A model generated the notes under the pieces. The model was not told the DNA's origin and ran no database searches. It saw nothing but the letters and a program-made list of their open reading frames with translations. Below are positions 20,559 to 30,553 of a DNA stretch of 64,000 nt, piece by piece. Positions within the stretch are counted from its first letter, which is position 1. Every line of letters starts with the position of its first letter. Source of the DNA: Agrobacterium tumefaciens (lineage in GTDB: Bacteria; Pseudomonadota; Alphaproteobacteria; Rhizobiales; Rhizobiaceae); contig NZ_CP039888.1 of assembly GCF_005221325.1 (NCBI RefSeq), positions 2,621,001-2,685,000 of the forward strand, in the 5' to 3' direction. The position numbers were made by a program, and so were the translations under genes.

Positions 20559-21326
20559 ATGTTTTCGCTCCTCAGAAAATCCCTGAAGTCGCCGGCGCCC
20601 AAAAAGGTCGCGCCGAGCCAGCGCACCGTCTCGGTTGCGGGCCGGCAGGTACCGATTACCGTGAAGGAAAACCCACGGGCCACACGTATTACGCTGCGCA
20701 TCGAGCCGGGCGGCCGGGCGCTGAAGCTGACGATCCCGATGGGCCTGCATCACCGCCAGGTGGATGATTTTCTCGAAAGGCACCAGGGCTGGCTGGAAGG
20801 CAAGCTTCTGAAGTTCAGCCCAGATGACGGTTTGCGTCCCGGTGCGACCATCGATATCAGAGGCATTTCCCATCGCATCGAACACACCGGCGGCCTGAGA
20901 GGCCTGACCCACATCGCGAAAGACGCTGATGGTGTGGCTGTTCTGAAAGTCAGCGGCGCGCCTGAGCATCTGAGACGGCGGATCGCGACCTTCCTGAAAA
21001 AGGAAGCAAAGGCCGATCTGGAGCGGCTGGTTGCCATTCACGCCGGCGCTGCCGGCCGGCCGGTGCGGTCCATCAGCATGAAGGATACACGCAGCCGTTG
21101 GGGCTCCTGTTCCCATGATGGAAACTTGAGTTTTTCCTGGCGTATCGTCATGGCCCCGGAAAGGGTCATCGACTATCTCGCCGCCCATGAGGTCGCGCAT
21201 CTGAGCGAAATGAACCATGGCCCGAAATTCTGGGCGCTATGCGAAAAGCTCTGTCCGCACACCAATGAGGCCAAGGAATGGCTGAAACGCCATGGCTCCA
21301 AACTTCACGCCATCGATTTCGATTGA
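20559..21326 (+). CDS. YgjP-like (DUF45/WrpA) zinc metallopeptidase
   Basis: Encodes 255 residues. The C-terminal half has the conserved RSRWGSC motif at about 178-184, the zinc motif HEVAH (210-214) and a third ligand His220 in NHGPKFW, typical of the M48-like YgjP family. The N-terminal 30 residues are basic and not hydrophobic, so it is probably cytosolic. Its substrate is unknown. The ATG at 20559 lies 69 bp after phaZ. Confidence 0.87.
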   Translation: MFSLLRKSLKSPAPKKVAPSQRTVSVAGRQVPITVKENPRATRITLRIEPGGRALKLTIPMGLHHRQVDDFLERHQGWLEGKLLKFSPDDGLRPGATIDIRGISHRIEHTGGLRGLTHIAKDADGVAVLKVSGAPEHLRRRIATFLKKEAKADLERLVAIHAGAAGRPVRSISMKDTRSRWGSCSHDGNLSFSWRIVMAPERVIDYLAAHEVAHLSEMNHGPKFWALCEKLCPHTNEAKEWLKRHGSKLHAIDFD

Positions 21327-21350
21327 AACCGGAGACGTGCATCGCCATCT

Positions 21351-21366
21351 GGATTCACGTGAAACA
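21351..21366. other. parS-like site (14 of 16)
   Basis: GGATTCACGTGAAACA differs from perfect parS at positions 1 and 3. Intergenic, just upstream of trpF, 14 kb right of the probable origin. Confidence 0.6.
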
Positions 21367-21428
21367 TTCCATCAAAAAGGGATGCGATTTGGCTCGACTC
21401 TTGTCGCATTTCATGTCAGGTCGCGGGT

Positions 21429-22091
21429 ATGAAACCGGATATCAAGATTTGCGGATTGAAGACACCGGAAACGCTGGAGCGCGCCGTCCGGCGCGGTGCG
21501 TCCCATGTCGGTTTTATTTTCTTTGAAAAAAGCCCGCGTTACATCGAGCCGGATCTTGCCGGCCGGCTGGCCGAAGCCGCCCGTGGCGCCGCCAAGGTCG
21601 TTGCCGTCACCGTCGATGCCGATAATGATTATCTCGATGAAATCGTCGATCTCGTAACGCCGGATATCCTGCAACTGCATGGCAGCGAAAGCCCGGAGCG
21701 ACTGCTGAACATCAAGGCGCTTTACGGTCTGCCTGTCATGAAGGCGATTTCCATTCGCGATGACGCTGATCTTGCCAAAATCGAGCCTTATATCGGTATA
21801 GCCGACCGTTTCCTGCTGGATGCCAAGGCGCCTGCCGGTTCCGACCTGCCCGGTGGCAACGGCGTCTCGTTCGACTGGACGATCCTGCGCTCACTTGACG
21901 AAAGTGTGGATTACATGCTTTCCGGGGGGCTGAACAAGGACAATGTCGTTGAGGCTCTGGCGGAGACCAGGACGAGCGGACTAGATTTGTCGTCCGGTGT
22001 GGAAAGTGCGCCGGGCGTCAAGGATTTGTCGAAGATCGACGCTTTTTTCGATGTGGTGAATGATTGGTCGAAAGGCCCAAAGGGAGCTTGA
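21429..22091 (+). CDS. trpF: phosphoribosylanthranilate isomerase TrpF
   Basis: Encodes 220 residues forming one TIM barrel. It converts phosphoribosylanthranilate to the carboxyphenylamino deoxyribulose phosphate in tryptophan synthesis. KICGLKTPE at 6-14 carries the catalytic Cys and [12 protein letters not shown] follows; [14 protein letters not shown] near the C-terminus binds phosphate. It heads trpF-trpB-trpA; the trpB GTG starts one base after its stop. trpE, trpD and trpC are not in this window, as is usual in rhizobia. Confidence 0.96.
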   Translation: MKPDIKICGLKTPETLERAVRRGASHVGFIFFEKSPRYIEPDLAGRLAEAARGAAKVVAVTVDADNDYLDEIVDLVTPDILQLHGSESPERLLNIKALYGLPVMKAISIRDDADLAKIEPYIGIADRFLLDAKAPAGSDLPGGNGVSFDWTILRSLDESVDYMLSGGLNKDNVVEALAETRTSGLDLSSGVESAPGVKDLSKIDAFFDVVNDWSKGPKGA

Positions 22092-22092
22092 A

Positions 22093-23313
22093 GTGAACGA
22101 CGCGCCAACACCCAATTCTTTTCGTGCTGGTCCCGATGAGGACGGCCGCTTCGGCATTTACGGAGGACGCTTTGTTGCCGAAACGCTGATGCCGCTTATC
22201 CTGGATTTGCAGGCGGAATGGGACAAGGCCAAGAGCGATCCCGAGTTTCAGGCCGAACTGAAATATCTCGGCACGCATTACACCGGCCGTCCGAGCCCGC
22301 TTTATTTCGCGGAGCGCCTGACGGCGGAACTCGGCGGCGCGAAGATTTATTTCAAGCGCGAAGAGCTGAACCATACCGGTTCGCACAAAATCAACAATTG
22401 CCTCGGCCAGATTCTGCTTGCGAAGCGCATGGGCAAGACCCGCATCATTGCCGAAACCGGTGCCGGCCAGCATGGCGTTGCCTCGGCAACGGTTGCCGCA
22501 CGCTTCGGCCTGCCTTGCGTCGTTTACATGGGTGCGACTGATGTTGCCCGCCAAGCCCCGAACGTATTCCGCATGAAGCTTCTCGGCGCCGAGGTAAAGC
22601 CGGTCACGGCGGGCCATGGTACGCTCAAGGACGCTATGAACGAGGCGTTGCGTGACTGGGTCACCAATGTCGAGGATACCTATTACCTGATCGGCACCGC
22701 AGCCGGCCCGCATCCCTATCCGGAAATGGTCCGCGATTTCCAGGCCGTCATCGGCGAGGAAGCCAAGGCACAGATGCTGGAGGCGGAAGGCCGCCTGCCG
22801 GATCTGGTCGTTGCCGCCGTCGGCGGTGGCTCCAACGCCATCGGCATCTTTCATCCGTTCCTCGATGACAAGAATGTTCGCATCGTCGGCGTCGAAGCCG
22901 GCGGCAAGGGCCTTTCGGGCGACGAGCATTGCGCCTCGATCACCGCCGGTTCGCCGGGCGTGCTGCATGGCAACCGCACCTATCTGCTGCAGGATGAGGA
23001 CGGCCAGATCAAGGAAGGCCATTCGATTTCCGCTGGTCTCGACTATCCCGGTATCGGGCCTGAACACTCCTGGCTGAACGATATCGGCCGCGTCGAATAT
23101 GTGCCGATCATGGATCACGAGGCGCTGGACGCCTTCCAGATGCTGACCCGCCTCGAAGGCATCATTCCGGCACTGGAGCCGAGCCACGCCTTGGCCGAGG
23201 TCATCAAGCGCGCGCCAAAAATGGGCAAGGATGAAATCATCCTGATGAACCTTTCTGGTCGCGGCGACAAGGATGTCCACACCGTCAGCAAGTTCCTTGG
23301 AATGGATGTATAA
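22093..23313 (+). CDS. trpB: tryptophan synthase beta chain
   Basis: Encodes 406 residues. TrpB condenses indole with serine using PLP, in an alpha2beta2 complex with TrpA. The PLP lysine is K99 in [20 protein letters not shown] [16 protein letters not shown] and VGGGSNAIG follow. The GTG at 22093 follows AGGGAG at a good distance and the mature start [14 protein letters not shown] fits the family; an in-frame TTG upstream in trpF is rejected. Confidence 0.96.
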   Translation: MNDAPTPNSFRAGPDEDGRFGIYGGRFVAETLMPLILDLQAEWDKAKSDPEFQAELKYLGTHYTGRPSPLYFAERLTAELGGAKIYFKREELNHTGSHKINNCLGQILLAKRMGKTRIIAETGAGQHGVASATVAARFGLPCVVYMGATDVARQAPNVFRMKLLGAEVKPVTAGHGTLKDAMNEALRDWVTNVEDTYYLIGTAAGPHPYPEMVRDFQAVIGEEAKAQMLEAEGRLPDLVVAAVGGGSNAIGIFHPFLDDKNVRIVGVEAGGKGLSGDEHCASITAGSPGVLHGNRTYLLQDEDGQIKEGHSISAGLDYPGIGPEHSWLNDIGRVEYVPIMDHEALDAFQMLTRLEGIIPALEPSHALAEVIKRAPKMGKDEIILMNLSGRGDKDVHTVSKFLGMDV

Positions 23314-23317
23314 GATC

Positions 23318-24157
23318 ATGACTGCACGTATGGACAAGCGCTTTGCCGATCTGCGCGCTGAAAATCGCCCTGCCCTGATCACCTATTTCATGGGCGGCGA
23401 TCCGGATTTCGAGACCTCGCTCGGCATCATGAAGGCCCTGCCGGAAGCCGGCGCCGATGTTATCGAACTCGGCATGCCGTTTTCCGACCCGATGGCGGAT
23501 GGCCCGGCTATTCAGCTGGCCGGCCAGCGCGCGCTGAAGGGCGGACAGACGCTGAAGACAACACTCGATCTCGCACGCGAGTTCCGCAGGCAAGATAATG
23601 CAACGCCGATCGTGCTGATGGGCTATTATAACCCGATCTATATCTATGGCGTCGAAAAGTTCCTGGACGACGCGCTTGCCTGTGGCATCGATGGCTTGAT
23701 CGTGGTCGACCTGCCGCCGGAAATGGACGATGAACTCTGCATTCCCGCACTCGCGCGCGGCGTCAATTTCATCCGTCTCGCCACACCGACCACGGATGGC
23801 AAGCGCCTGCCTGCCGTCCTTAAAAATACCTCAGGTTTCGTGTATTACGTCTCGATGAACGGTATCACCGGTTCAGCACTTCCCGATCCCTCGTTGATCT
23901 CGGGCGCTGTCGGTCGTATCAAGGCGCATACGGAACTGCCGGTCTGTGTCGGTTTTGGCGTCAAGACGGCCGATCATGCCAAGGCAATCGGCGCCGTGGC
24001 GGATGGCGTGGTGGTGGGTTCCGCCATCGTCAACCAGATTGCGGGCAGCCTGACCAAGGACGGGCAGGCGACCGCCGACACTGTGCCGGCCGTTACGACG
24101 CTGGTAAAAGGACTTTCAACGGGCGTGCGTGCATCGCGCCTCGCCGCTGCGGAATAA
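23318..24157 (+). CDS. trpA: tryptophan synthase alpha chain
   Basis: Encodes 279 residues, a TIM barrel that cleaves indole-3-glycerol phosphate and channels indole to TrpB. Catalytic Glu50 is in [14 protein letters not shown], with the second catalytic Asp at 61. ATG at 23318 lies four bases after the trpB stop. The next gene, accD, begins 27 bp on. Confidence 0.96.
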   Translation: MTARMDKRFADLRAENRPALITYFMGGDPDFETSLGIMKALPEAGADVIELGMPFSDPMADGPAIQLAGQRALKGGQTLKTTLDLAREFRRQDNATPIVLMGYYNPIYIYGVEKFLDDALACGIDGLIVVDLPPEMDDELCIPALARGVNFIRLATPTTDGKRLPAVLKNTSGFVYYVSMNGITGSALPDPSLISGAVGRIKAHTELPVCVGFGVKTADHAKAIGAVADGVVVGSAIVNQIAGSLTKDGQATADTVPAVTTLVKGLSTGVRASRLAAAE

Positions 24158-24184
24158 GCGCGCGGCCCAGTCAGGAGTAGACAG

Positions 24185-25081
24185 TTGAACTGGATCACCA
24201 ATTACGTTCGGCCGCGGATCAATTCCATGCTCGGCCGCCGCCCGGAGGTTCCGGAGAACCTGTGGATCAAGTGCCCGGAAACGGGCGAGATGGTCTTCCA
24301 CAAGGATCTGGAAGACAACAAGTGGGTCATCCCGGCTTCCGGTTACCACATGAAGATGCCGGCCAAGGCGCGCCTTGCCGATCTTTTCGATGGCGGCGTC
24401 TATGAGGCCTTGGCCCAGCCGAAAGTGGCGCAGGACCCGCTGAAATTCCGCGATTCCAAGAAATACACCGATCGCCTGCGCGACAGCCGCGCAAAGACTG
24501 AGCAGGAAGATACGATCCTTGCCGGCGTTGGTCTTCTGAAAGGCCTGAAGATCGTCGCCGTCGTGCATGAATTCCAGTTCATGGGTGGTTCGCTGGGCAT
24601 TGCTGCCGGCGAGGCCATCGTTAAGGCCTTCGAGCGCGCCATTTCCGAGCGTTGCCCGCTCGTCATGTTCCCGGCATCGGGCGGCGCCCGCATGCAGGAA
24701 GGCATTCTTTCGCTGATGCAGCTGCCGCGCACCACGGTTGCGGTGAACATGCTGAAAGAAGCCGGCATGCCCTATATCGTGGTTCTGACCAACCCGACGA
24801 CGGGCGGTGTCACGGCTTCCTATGCCATGCTGGGCGACGTGCATATTGCCGAGCCAGGCGCAGAAATCTGCTTTGCCGGCAAGCGCGTCATCGAGCAGAC
24901 CATTCGCGAAAAGCTGCCGGAAGGTTTCCAGACCTCGGAATACCTGCTGGAACACGGCATGGTGGATATGGTCATCGATCGTCGCGAAATCCCGGACACG
25001 CTGGCCAGCATGTTGAAGATCATGACCAAAGCGCCTGCTGATAACGCAAACGCCGTCGTTCCGCTGGCCGCTTCGGCCTGA
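24185..25081 (+). CDS. accD: acetyl-CoA carboxylase carboxyltransferase beta subunit AccD, zinc ribbon degenerate
   Basis: Encodes 298 residues from a TTG start at 24185, preceded by AGGAG. AccD and AccA form the carboxyltransferase that makes malonyl-CoA, the first step of fatty acid synthesis. The crotonase-fold core ([35 protein letters not shown]) is complete. In the N-terminal zinc ribbon, however, only Cys30 remains; the other three ligand positions read Thr33, Ile49 and Ser52. The downstream gene is folC; the accD-folC order is common in bacteria. Confidence 0.95.
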   Translation: MNWITNYVRPRINSMLGRRPEVPENLWIKCPETGEMVFHKDLEDNKWVIPASGYHMKMPAKARLADLFDGGVYEALAQPKVAQDPLKFRDSKKYTDRLRDSRAKTEQEDTILAGVGLLKGLKIVAVVHEFQFMGGSLGIAAGEAIVKAFERAISERCPLVMFPASGGARMQEGILSLMQLPRTTVAVNMLKEAGMPYIVVLTNPTTGGVTASYAMLGDVHIAEPGAEICFAGKRVIEQTIREKLPEGFQTSEYLLEHGMVDMVIDRREIPDTLASMLKIMTKAPADNANAVVPLAASA

Positions 25082-25204
25082 GGAAAAAAATATGTCGCCC
25101 GGAGGCATAAACTGCCTTCGGGATGATGCTATAACGTTGCCTGATTTCATTTTTGGGGCGGCGGACAAATGGCAAGCAAAACGCCTGAAAGGCGAACGGA
25201 AGAC

Positions 25205-26548
25205 ATGACGAAGCCCGCGATTGGTGAGGCCGAAAAGATCATTGAAGAGCTCATGCAGCTTCACCCCAAGGGGTTTGATCTTTCACTCGACAGAATTTCC
25301 CGTCTTCTCGAAAAACTCGGCAATCCGCAAAACAGAATGCCGCCGGTGATCCATGTAGCCGGCACCAACGGCAAAGGTTCTGTCAGCGCCTTTTGCCGGG
25401 CTTTGCTGGAAGCGGCCGGACTTCCTGTTCATGTCCATACCAAGCCGCATCTCGTCAACTGGCATGAGCGCTATCGTCTCGGCGTTGCCGGCGAGAGGGG
25501 CCGCTTTGTTGAAGACGCTGTCTTCGCGGACGCTCTGCGTCGCATCGAAGTTGCGAACGGTGGGCAGAAGATCACCGTTTTTGAAATTTTGACGGCTGTC
25601 ATGTTCCTGCTTTTTTCGGAGCATCCCGCTGATGCTGCGATTGTCGAGGTTGGACTGGGCGGTCGCTTTGATGCGACCAATGTGATCAATAACCCTGCCG
25701 TTTCCATCATCATGCCGATTTCGCTCGACCATGAAGCCTATCTTGGCGACCGAGTGGAGCTGATTGCCGCCGAAAAGGCTGGCATCATGAAAAAGGGCTC
25801 GCCCGTTGTCATCGGCCATCAGGAATATGATGCGGCGCTGGACACGCTTGTTGCCACGGCCGAACGTATTGGTTGCCCAGTTTCCGTCTACGGACAGGAT
25901 TTTTCCGCCCACGAAGAATTCGGCCGCATGGTTTATCAGGACGAATTCGGCCTGACGGATGCGCCTTTGCCGCGCCTTCCCGGCCGTCATCAGCTTGCCA
26001 ATGCCGCCGCAGCGATCCGCGCCGTGAAAGCAGCCGGTTTCGAGGTGACGGAACGGATGATCGAAAAGGCCATGACCTCAGTGGAATGGCCCGGCCGTCT
26101 TCAGCGCATCCTGACCGGCAAAATCGCTGAGATCGCCCCGAAGGGCGCGGAAATATGGATCGATGGTGGTCACAACCCCGGCGCGGGCGAAGTGATAGCC
26201 GAGGCCATGGCAGGTTTTGAGGAAAAGACGCCGCGCCCGCTCTTCATCATCGCGGGCATGATCAACACCAAGGATCCGGTGGGTTATTTCAAGGCTTTCG
26301 CCGATATTGCCGAATATGTCTTCACCGTGCCGATCGGCGGCACAGATGCGGCAATCGACCCCGTCGTGCTTGCCCATGCCGCTTTTGACGCCGGTCTGGT
26401 GGCGGCACCCACATCGTCGCTGACCCATGCTCTGGAGGAGCTGTCGCGCCGTGTGGATCCCGAAGGACCGCCACCGCGCATCCTGATCGGCGGATCGCTT
26501 TATCTTGCCGGAAACGCCCTTGCCTTCAACGGCACGGTTCCCCAATAA
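25205..26548 (+). CDS. folC: dihydrofolate synthase/folylpolyglutamate synthase FolC
   Basis: Encodes 447 residues. FolC adds glutamate to dihydropteroate and extends the glutamate tail of folates. The P-loop GTNGKGS is at residues 53-59, VGLGGRFDATN and SLDHEAYLG follow, and WIDGGHNPGAG lies in the C-terminal domain. Two starts are possible: ATG 25205, with GGAAG close by and matching the family N-terminus, or ATG 25169, which adds 12 residues. The first is preferred. A terminator overlaps its stop. Confidence 0.93.
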   Translation: MTKPAIGEAEKIIEELMQLHPKGFDLSLDRISRLLEKLGNPQNRMPPVIHVAGTNGKGSVSAFCRALLEAAGLPVHVHTKPHLVNWHERYRLGVAGERGRFVEDAVFADALRRIEVANGGQKITVFEILTAVMFLLFSEHPADAAIVEVGLGGRFDATNVINNPAVSIIMPISLDHEAYLGDRVELIAAEKAGIMKKGSPVVIGHQEYDAALDTLVATAERIGCPVSVYGQDFSAHEEFGRMVYQDEFGLTDAPLPRLPGRHQLANAAAAIRAVKAAGFEVTERMIEKAMTSVEWPGRLQRILTGKIAEIAPKGAEIWIDGGHNPGAGEVIAEAMAGFEEKTPRPLFIIAGMINTKDPVGYFKAFADIAEYVFTVPIGGTDAAIDPVVLAHAAFDAGLVAAPTSSLTHALEELSRRVDPEGPPPRILIGGSLYLAGNALAFNGTVPQ

Positions 26549-26578
26549 AAAAGCCCGGCGATAATGCCGGGCTTTTTT
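26547..26578. terminator. bidirectional terminator between folC and trxA
   Basis: Stem GCCCGGC (26553-26559) with GCCGGGC (26566-26572), six-base loop, six A before and six T after. It lies between convergent genes. Confidence 0.93.
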
Positions 26579-26597
26579 CATTCCATCGGATAAATGC

Positions 26598-26918
26598 TCA
26601 AGCGGCGCTGGAAATCCAGGCGGAAAGCGCAGTCTTGGGTGCAGCGCCTACCTTGATATCAGCCACTTCGCCGCCCTTGAAAATGGCGAGCGTCGGGATA
26701 GAGCGAACGCCAAACTGGGCGGCCAGTTCCGGATTTTCGTCGATGTTGAGCTTCGCGACCTTGACCTTGCCGGCGAGCTCGGAGGAAATTTCCTCAAGGC
26801 TCGGCGCGATCATCTTGCACGGACCGCACCACTCAGCCCAGAAATCCACCACGACGGGTTCGGAGGATTCAAGGACTTCGGACTGGAAGTTGGCGGCATC
26901 GACTTTTACGGTAGCCAT
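26598..26918 (-). CDS. trxA: thioredoxin
   Basis: Encodes 106 residues, a classical cytosolic thioredoxin that reduces protein disulfides with NADPH via thioredoxin reductase. The active site WCGPCK is at residues 30-35 (Cys31, Cys34), and the cis-proline RSIPT follows near residue 75. GGAGAG precedes its ATG. It is the last gene of the long leftward run from divL, 77 bp after addA, and could have its own promoter. Confidence 0.97.
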   Translation of the reverse strand: MATVKVDAANFQSEVLESSEPVVVDFWAEWCGPCKMIAPSLEEISSELAGKVKVAKLNIDENPELAAQFGVRSIPTLAIFKGGEVADIKVGAAPKTALSAWISSAA

Positions 26919-26995
26919 ATCTGGCTCTCCTTTCAGCTAATCTTTTCCGCTATCGATGTGATGCGGGCGCGTCGAAATTTCAATGCCCCGGTATC

Positions 26996-29900
26996 TCACT
27001 TTGTCTTTATTGCGGCAAGGGCCTCCACCATGGCATCGTCGCCCACCCGCACAAAAGCGGCATTTTCCGTATAGATCAGCGCACAGACAAATTCCTTGCC
27101 GGGATAAAGCGGCGCCAGAATTTCGCGATAAATGGCAAGCTGCGCGACCTGTGAGAAGGGAAGCTCCCGGGCTTCGCGCGGTGGCACGCGGTTTGTCTTG
27201 TAATCGACCAGAATGACCCGATCACCCTCCACCGCCAGCCGGTCGATGCGGCCGGAAACGGCATAGTGCTGCCGGCCGAGGGTCATCGTGCCCATGATCG
27301 ACACTTCCGCACGGCTGTTGGCGGAAAAGGCCGGCTGCACCGCCGGTTCGGAGAGGACGCGCAAAACCGCCTGGATCAAATGTTCCCGTTCGGCAGAGGG
27401 CCAGAAACGCGCCGCGCGCTCGGCATAACGCCGGGCCGCCTCTTCCCGCTCGCTTTCCGCAAAATCTGGCAGGGCCTGCAGCATGCGATGCACCAGCTTG
27501 CCCCGTTGCAGGGCGAGGCTGGAAACCTCGGTCTTTTCTCCGAACAGCGGTGAACGCACGGCCAGATCGTCCGCACCGTCATCAATGATGGTCCCGGCGC
27601 CCGATGGGCTGAGCGGCCGCGGCAAGGAGGGCAGGGCAGGCAGGGGTGCAAGAAGGCCGGCCGGAAGCGCGTGGTCTTCTTCCTGCTGCGTTTCCACCGG
27701 CTTTTGCGGGGCGGGCGTCGCGCGCGCTTCGGACTTGCGCCAGACAAGACCCTGCCATTCCTCGCCATCGGCAGTGAACAGCTGCGGCTGGCAATGATCC
27801 TGATTATCCGCAAGCGCCGCCTTGACGATAGCGTGCCAGCATTCGGGGTTTTCCTTCTGGCCGCGATAACCACAGACAACCAGATGATCGGCGGCACGCG
27901 TCATCGCCACATAAAGCAGCCGGCGATATTCATCTTCCGCCGCCGTCTTCAGGCGTTCCTCATCGGTGCGGATGAGATGATTGGAAAAACCGCTGCCGGG
28001 CAGCCAGACCGGAAAGGCATTGCCATTCGCTTCCACGAAGCGCAGTTTCGGGACATGGCTATGATTGAAGGCCTTCGAGCCTCCATCGACGACAAAAACC
28101 ACCGGCGCTTCCAGACCCTTGGAGGCATGCACGGTCATGATGCGCACTTCGCCGCGATCCTTGTCCTGCTCACGCTTCACTTCAGGTGAATCGGTCTCCA
28201 GAACCGAGAGAAAGGCCTGCAGGCCGGGCAGGCCGGTTCTTTCGTGATCCAGCGCAAAGGACAGGAACTCGTCGAGAACGTCGCTCGCCTCGTTGCCAAG
28301 CCGACCGAGGAATTTCTTGCGCCCGTCATGCAGGGTCAGAACCGCCGCGAAGAAATCATGCACCGTGGCCGTTTTCGACAGTGAAATGAAATGCCGAAGC
28401 TTGTCTGTGACGATGGTTAGACGGTTGGTTTCTTCGCCCGAAAGAACGTGTAGCCTCTGCCACACGCTCTCCGTCTCGGATCGCGTCGCGGCTATCTCAA
28501 AGACATCGTCTTCCGTCAGGTTGAAAAGCGGGCTTTTCAGTAGCGCCGCCAGCGAAAGATCATCCTCCGGCAGCACCACGAACCGGCCGAGCGCGAGAAG
28601 GTCCTGTACGGCGATGTGATCGGTCAGGCGGAGGCGGTCGGCACCGGCAACGGGAATGTTCTTGCGCCGCTTCAACTCGCGGGTCAGCGCGTTGACGAAG
28701 GCAGCGCGTTTTCTGACAAGCACGAGAATATCGCCGGCCTCGACAGCGCGTTCCACGCCCTTTTCGATGATGGTTTCATGTCCGATCATGTCGGCAATGC
28801 GCGCGGCGATGCGGCGCGCGACGATGGTAGCAGGCGCGCTTTCCCGCAGCGCATCGAAGGGCGCCGTCCAGTCCTCTTCATCTTCGGTGGTTTCCGGTGC
28901 CACCATATCCCACACTTCCACGGTGCCGGGATGGCCGGCGCGGTTGGAGCGGTGTTCGACGGGCTCATTATCGGCGCTGAGGCCGCTCGCATTTTTCGGG
29001 TCTGAAAAGACCTGGTCGACGGCAGCCAGCACATCTTCGGTGGAGCGGAATGAGAGTGGCAGGCGGATGCGGTGGAAGGCCTGCTCCACCTGATCGACAC
29101 GCCTTTTTGTCTCGTCACGTTCCTGCGAGAACCGTTCCGGCCGCGCGCCCTGGAAGGAATAGATCGACTGTTTTTCGTCACCCACGGCAAACAGCGTCCG
29201 CCGCCCCATACGGGCGCTTTCACCGGTGAAGAAATCCGCTGCCAGCGACTGGATGATCGACCATTGCACCGGGCTGGTATCCTGCGCCTCGTCAACGAGA
29301 ATATGGTCGATGCCCTGATCCAGCTTGTAGTGCACCCAAGCACATGCCGTATCGCGGTTGAGCAGATTGGCGGCGCGCTCGATCAGGTCCTCGAAATCAA
29401 GCTGGCTACGTTGCTTTTTCAGGTCTTCGAAATCGCCGATCAACCGCTCGGCCAGCACAAGGGCGCTTTTTGTTGCCGCCAGCATCCGCACCAGACGAAA
29501 ACGATTGCGGCAGGCAACGACATGGTCGCGTGCCAGTGTCAGTGCGTCAACGAGATCGGGAGCGGATTTCTGCATGCCCTTGTTGATGACATAGGCATCC
29601 GATTTTTTCTCACCCTTGGCGGTCAGCAGCGCGGCCTCGATGAATTCCATCCGCCGCACCGGGTCCGTCTGCCGTTTTGCTTCCCGGAGCGCATAAGCGA
29701 CCTCGATGACACGCGATCCCCCCACCTCATCGGCAAGCGTAAGGTAGGTGTCGAGAGCCAGCCCGGAAAGGCCGGGCAGGGGCCAGAAGGCCTCAGCCGC
29801 GGTTTCCTCGGTCTCCCCAGCAGCAATCTGCATTTCGTGCCGCAAACGGGCATCGAGGCCGCCTGACTGTTTTGTCTCGTGCAGAAACGCACGAAGCGCG

Positions 29901-30553
29901 CTGCGATTGGCGATGATGGCGGAAAGCAGCGCTTCCAGCCCGCTTTCATCGGCGAGATCAAGCACATAGGCGAGCGCCTGCGCCAATTCCGTGTCGCCCT
30001 CGGTCGAAACCGCCGTCAGAAGCGAGCGGCGTGCTTCTGCCAGAAGCGTGGTGGCGGCGCGATCGTCGAGAACCGAGAAATGGCCGGCGACATTGGCCTC
30101 CAGCGGGAACTGGTGCAGCAGTGCTTCGCAAAAAGCGTGGATGGTCTGGATTTTTAACCCGCCCGGGGTCTCCAGTGCCTTGGCGAATAACCGCCGCGCT
30201 TCGGCGAGCTTGATACGATCCGGCACCTTGCCTTCGATGGTGGTGATGCGATCCTTGAGGTCGGAATCCGGCAAAGTAGCCCATTCCGCCAGCCGGTCGA
30301 ACACGCGGCTCGACATTTCAGACGCCGCGGCCTTGGTATAGGTGAGGCAGAGGATCGCCGAGGGGCGGCATCCGGCCAGAAGCAGACGAATGACGCGCTG
30401 GGTCAAAACATGCGTCTTGCCGGAGCCTGCATTGGCCGACACCCAGGCGGAACTTGCAGGATCGGAGGCAAGCCGCTGCCGGGCGCTGGTCCAGTCGATC
30501 CAGCTTTCAGGTGTATCGGCGGCGGGGCCGGCGTCGAAGGGATCAATCGTCAT
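26996..30553 (-). CDS. addA: double-strand break repair helicase AddA
   Basis: Encodes 1185 residues, a UvrD-type helicase-nuclease that with AddB resects double-strand breaks up to Chi-like sites before RecA loading. Walker A SANAGSGKT is at 39-47; LVDEAQDTSPVQW (motif II) and MTVHASKGLEAPVV (motif V) follow; the C-terminal RecB-type nuclease domain has GRIDRLAVEGD and VDYKTNRVPP. The ATG at 30551-30553 is inside the addB end, overlapping by 11 bases; a longer frame upstream is rejected since the added residues are addB antisense-like sequence. Confidence 0.95.
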   Translation of the reverse strand: MTIDPFDAGPAADTPESWIDWTSARQRLASDPASSAWVSANAGSGKTHVLTQRVIRLLLAGCRPSAILCLTYTKAAASEMSSRVFDRLAEWATLPDSDLKDRITTIEGKVPDRIKLAEARRLFAKALETPGGLKIQTIHAFCEALLHQFPLEANVAGHFSVLDDRAATTLLAEARRSLLTAVSTEGDTELAQALAYVLDLADESGLEALLSAIIANRSALRAFLHETKQSGGLDARLRHEMQIAAGETEETAAEAFWPLPGLSGLALDTYLTLADEVGGSRVIEVAYALREAKRQTDPVRRMEFIEAALLTAKGEKKSDAYVINKGMQKSAPDLVDALTLARDHVVACRNRFRLVRMLAATKSALVLAERLIGDFEDLKKQRSQLDFEDLIERAANLLNRDTACAWVHYKLDQGIDHILVDEAQDTSPVQWSIIQSLAADFFTGESARMGRRTLFAVGDEKQSIYSFQGARPERFSQERDETKRRVDQVEQAFHRIRLPLSFRSTEDVLAAVDQVFSDPKNASGLSADNEPVEHRSNRAGHPGTVEVWDMVAPETTEDEEDWTAPFDALRESAPATIVARRIAARIADMIGHETIIEKGVERAVEAGDILVLVRKRAAFVNALTRELKRRKNIPVAGADRLRLTDHIAVQDLLALGRFVVLPEDDLSLAALLKSPLFNLTEDDVFEIAATRSETESVWQRLHVLSGEETNRLTIVTDKLRHFISLSKTATVHDFFAAVLTLHDGRKKFLGRLGNEASDVLDEFLSFALDHERTGLPGLQAFLSVLETDSPEVKREQDKDRGEVRIMTVHASKGLEAPVVFVVDGGSKAFNHSHVPKLRFVEANGNAFPVWLPGSGFSNHLIRTDEERLKTAAEDEYRRLLYVAMTRAADHLVVCGYRGQKENPECWHAIVKAALADNQDHCQPQLFTADGEEWQGLVWRKSEARATPAPQKPVETQQEEDHALPAGLLAPLPALPSLPRPLSPSGAGTIIDDGADDLAVRSPLFGEKTEVSSLALQRGKLVHRMLQALPDFAESEREEAARRYAERAARFWPSAEREHLIQAVLRVLSEPAVQPAFSANSRAEVSIMGTMTLGRQHYAVSGRIDRLAVEGDRVILVDYKTNRVPPREARELPFSQVAQLAIYREILAPLYPGKEFVCALIYTENAAFVRVGDDAMVEALAAIKTK

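Noticed and set aside
19356..21218. Open frame of 620 codons on the minus strand opposite phaZ and the YgjP-like gene
   Set aside because: It is fully antisense to two well-recognised genes and has no family motif; long antisense frames are common in GC-rich DNA of this codon use.
25098..25122. Hairpin between accD and folC (CCCGGAGGCA / TGCCTTCGGG)
   Set aside because: A stem is possible, but no T-tract follows and the genes are co-directional, so termination is unlikely; left unannotated.
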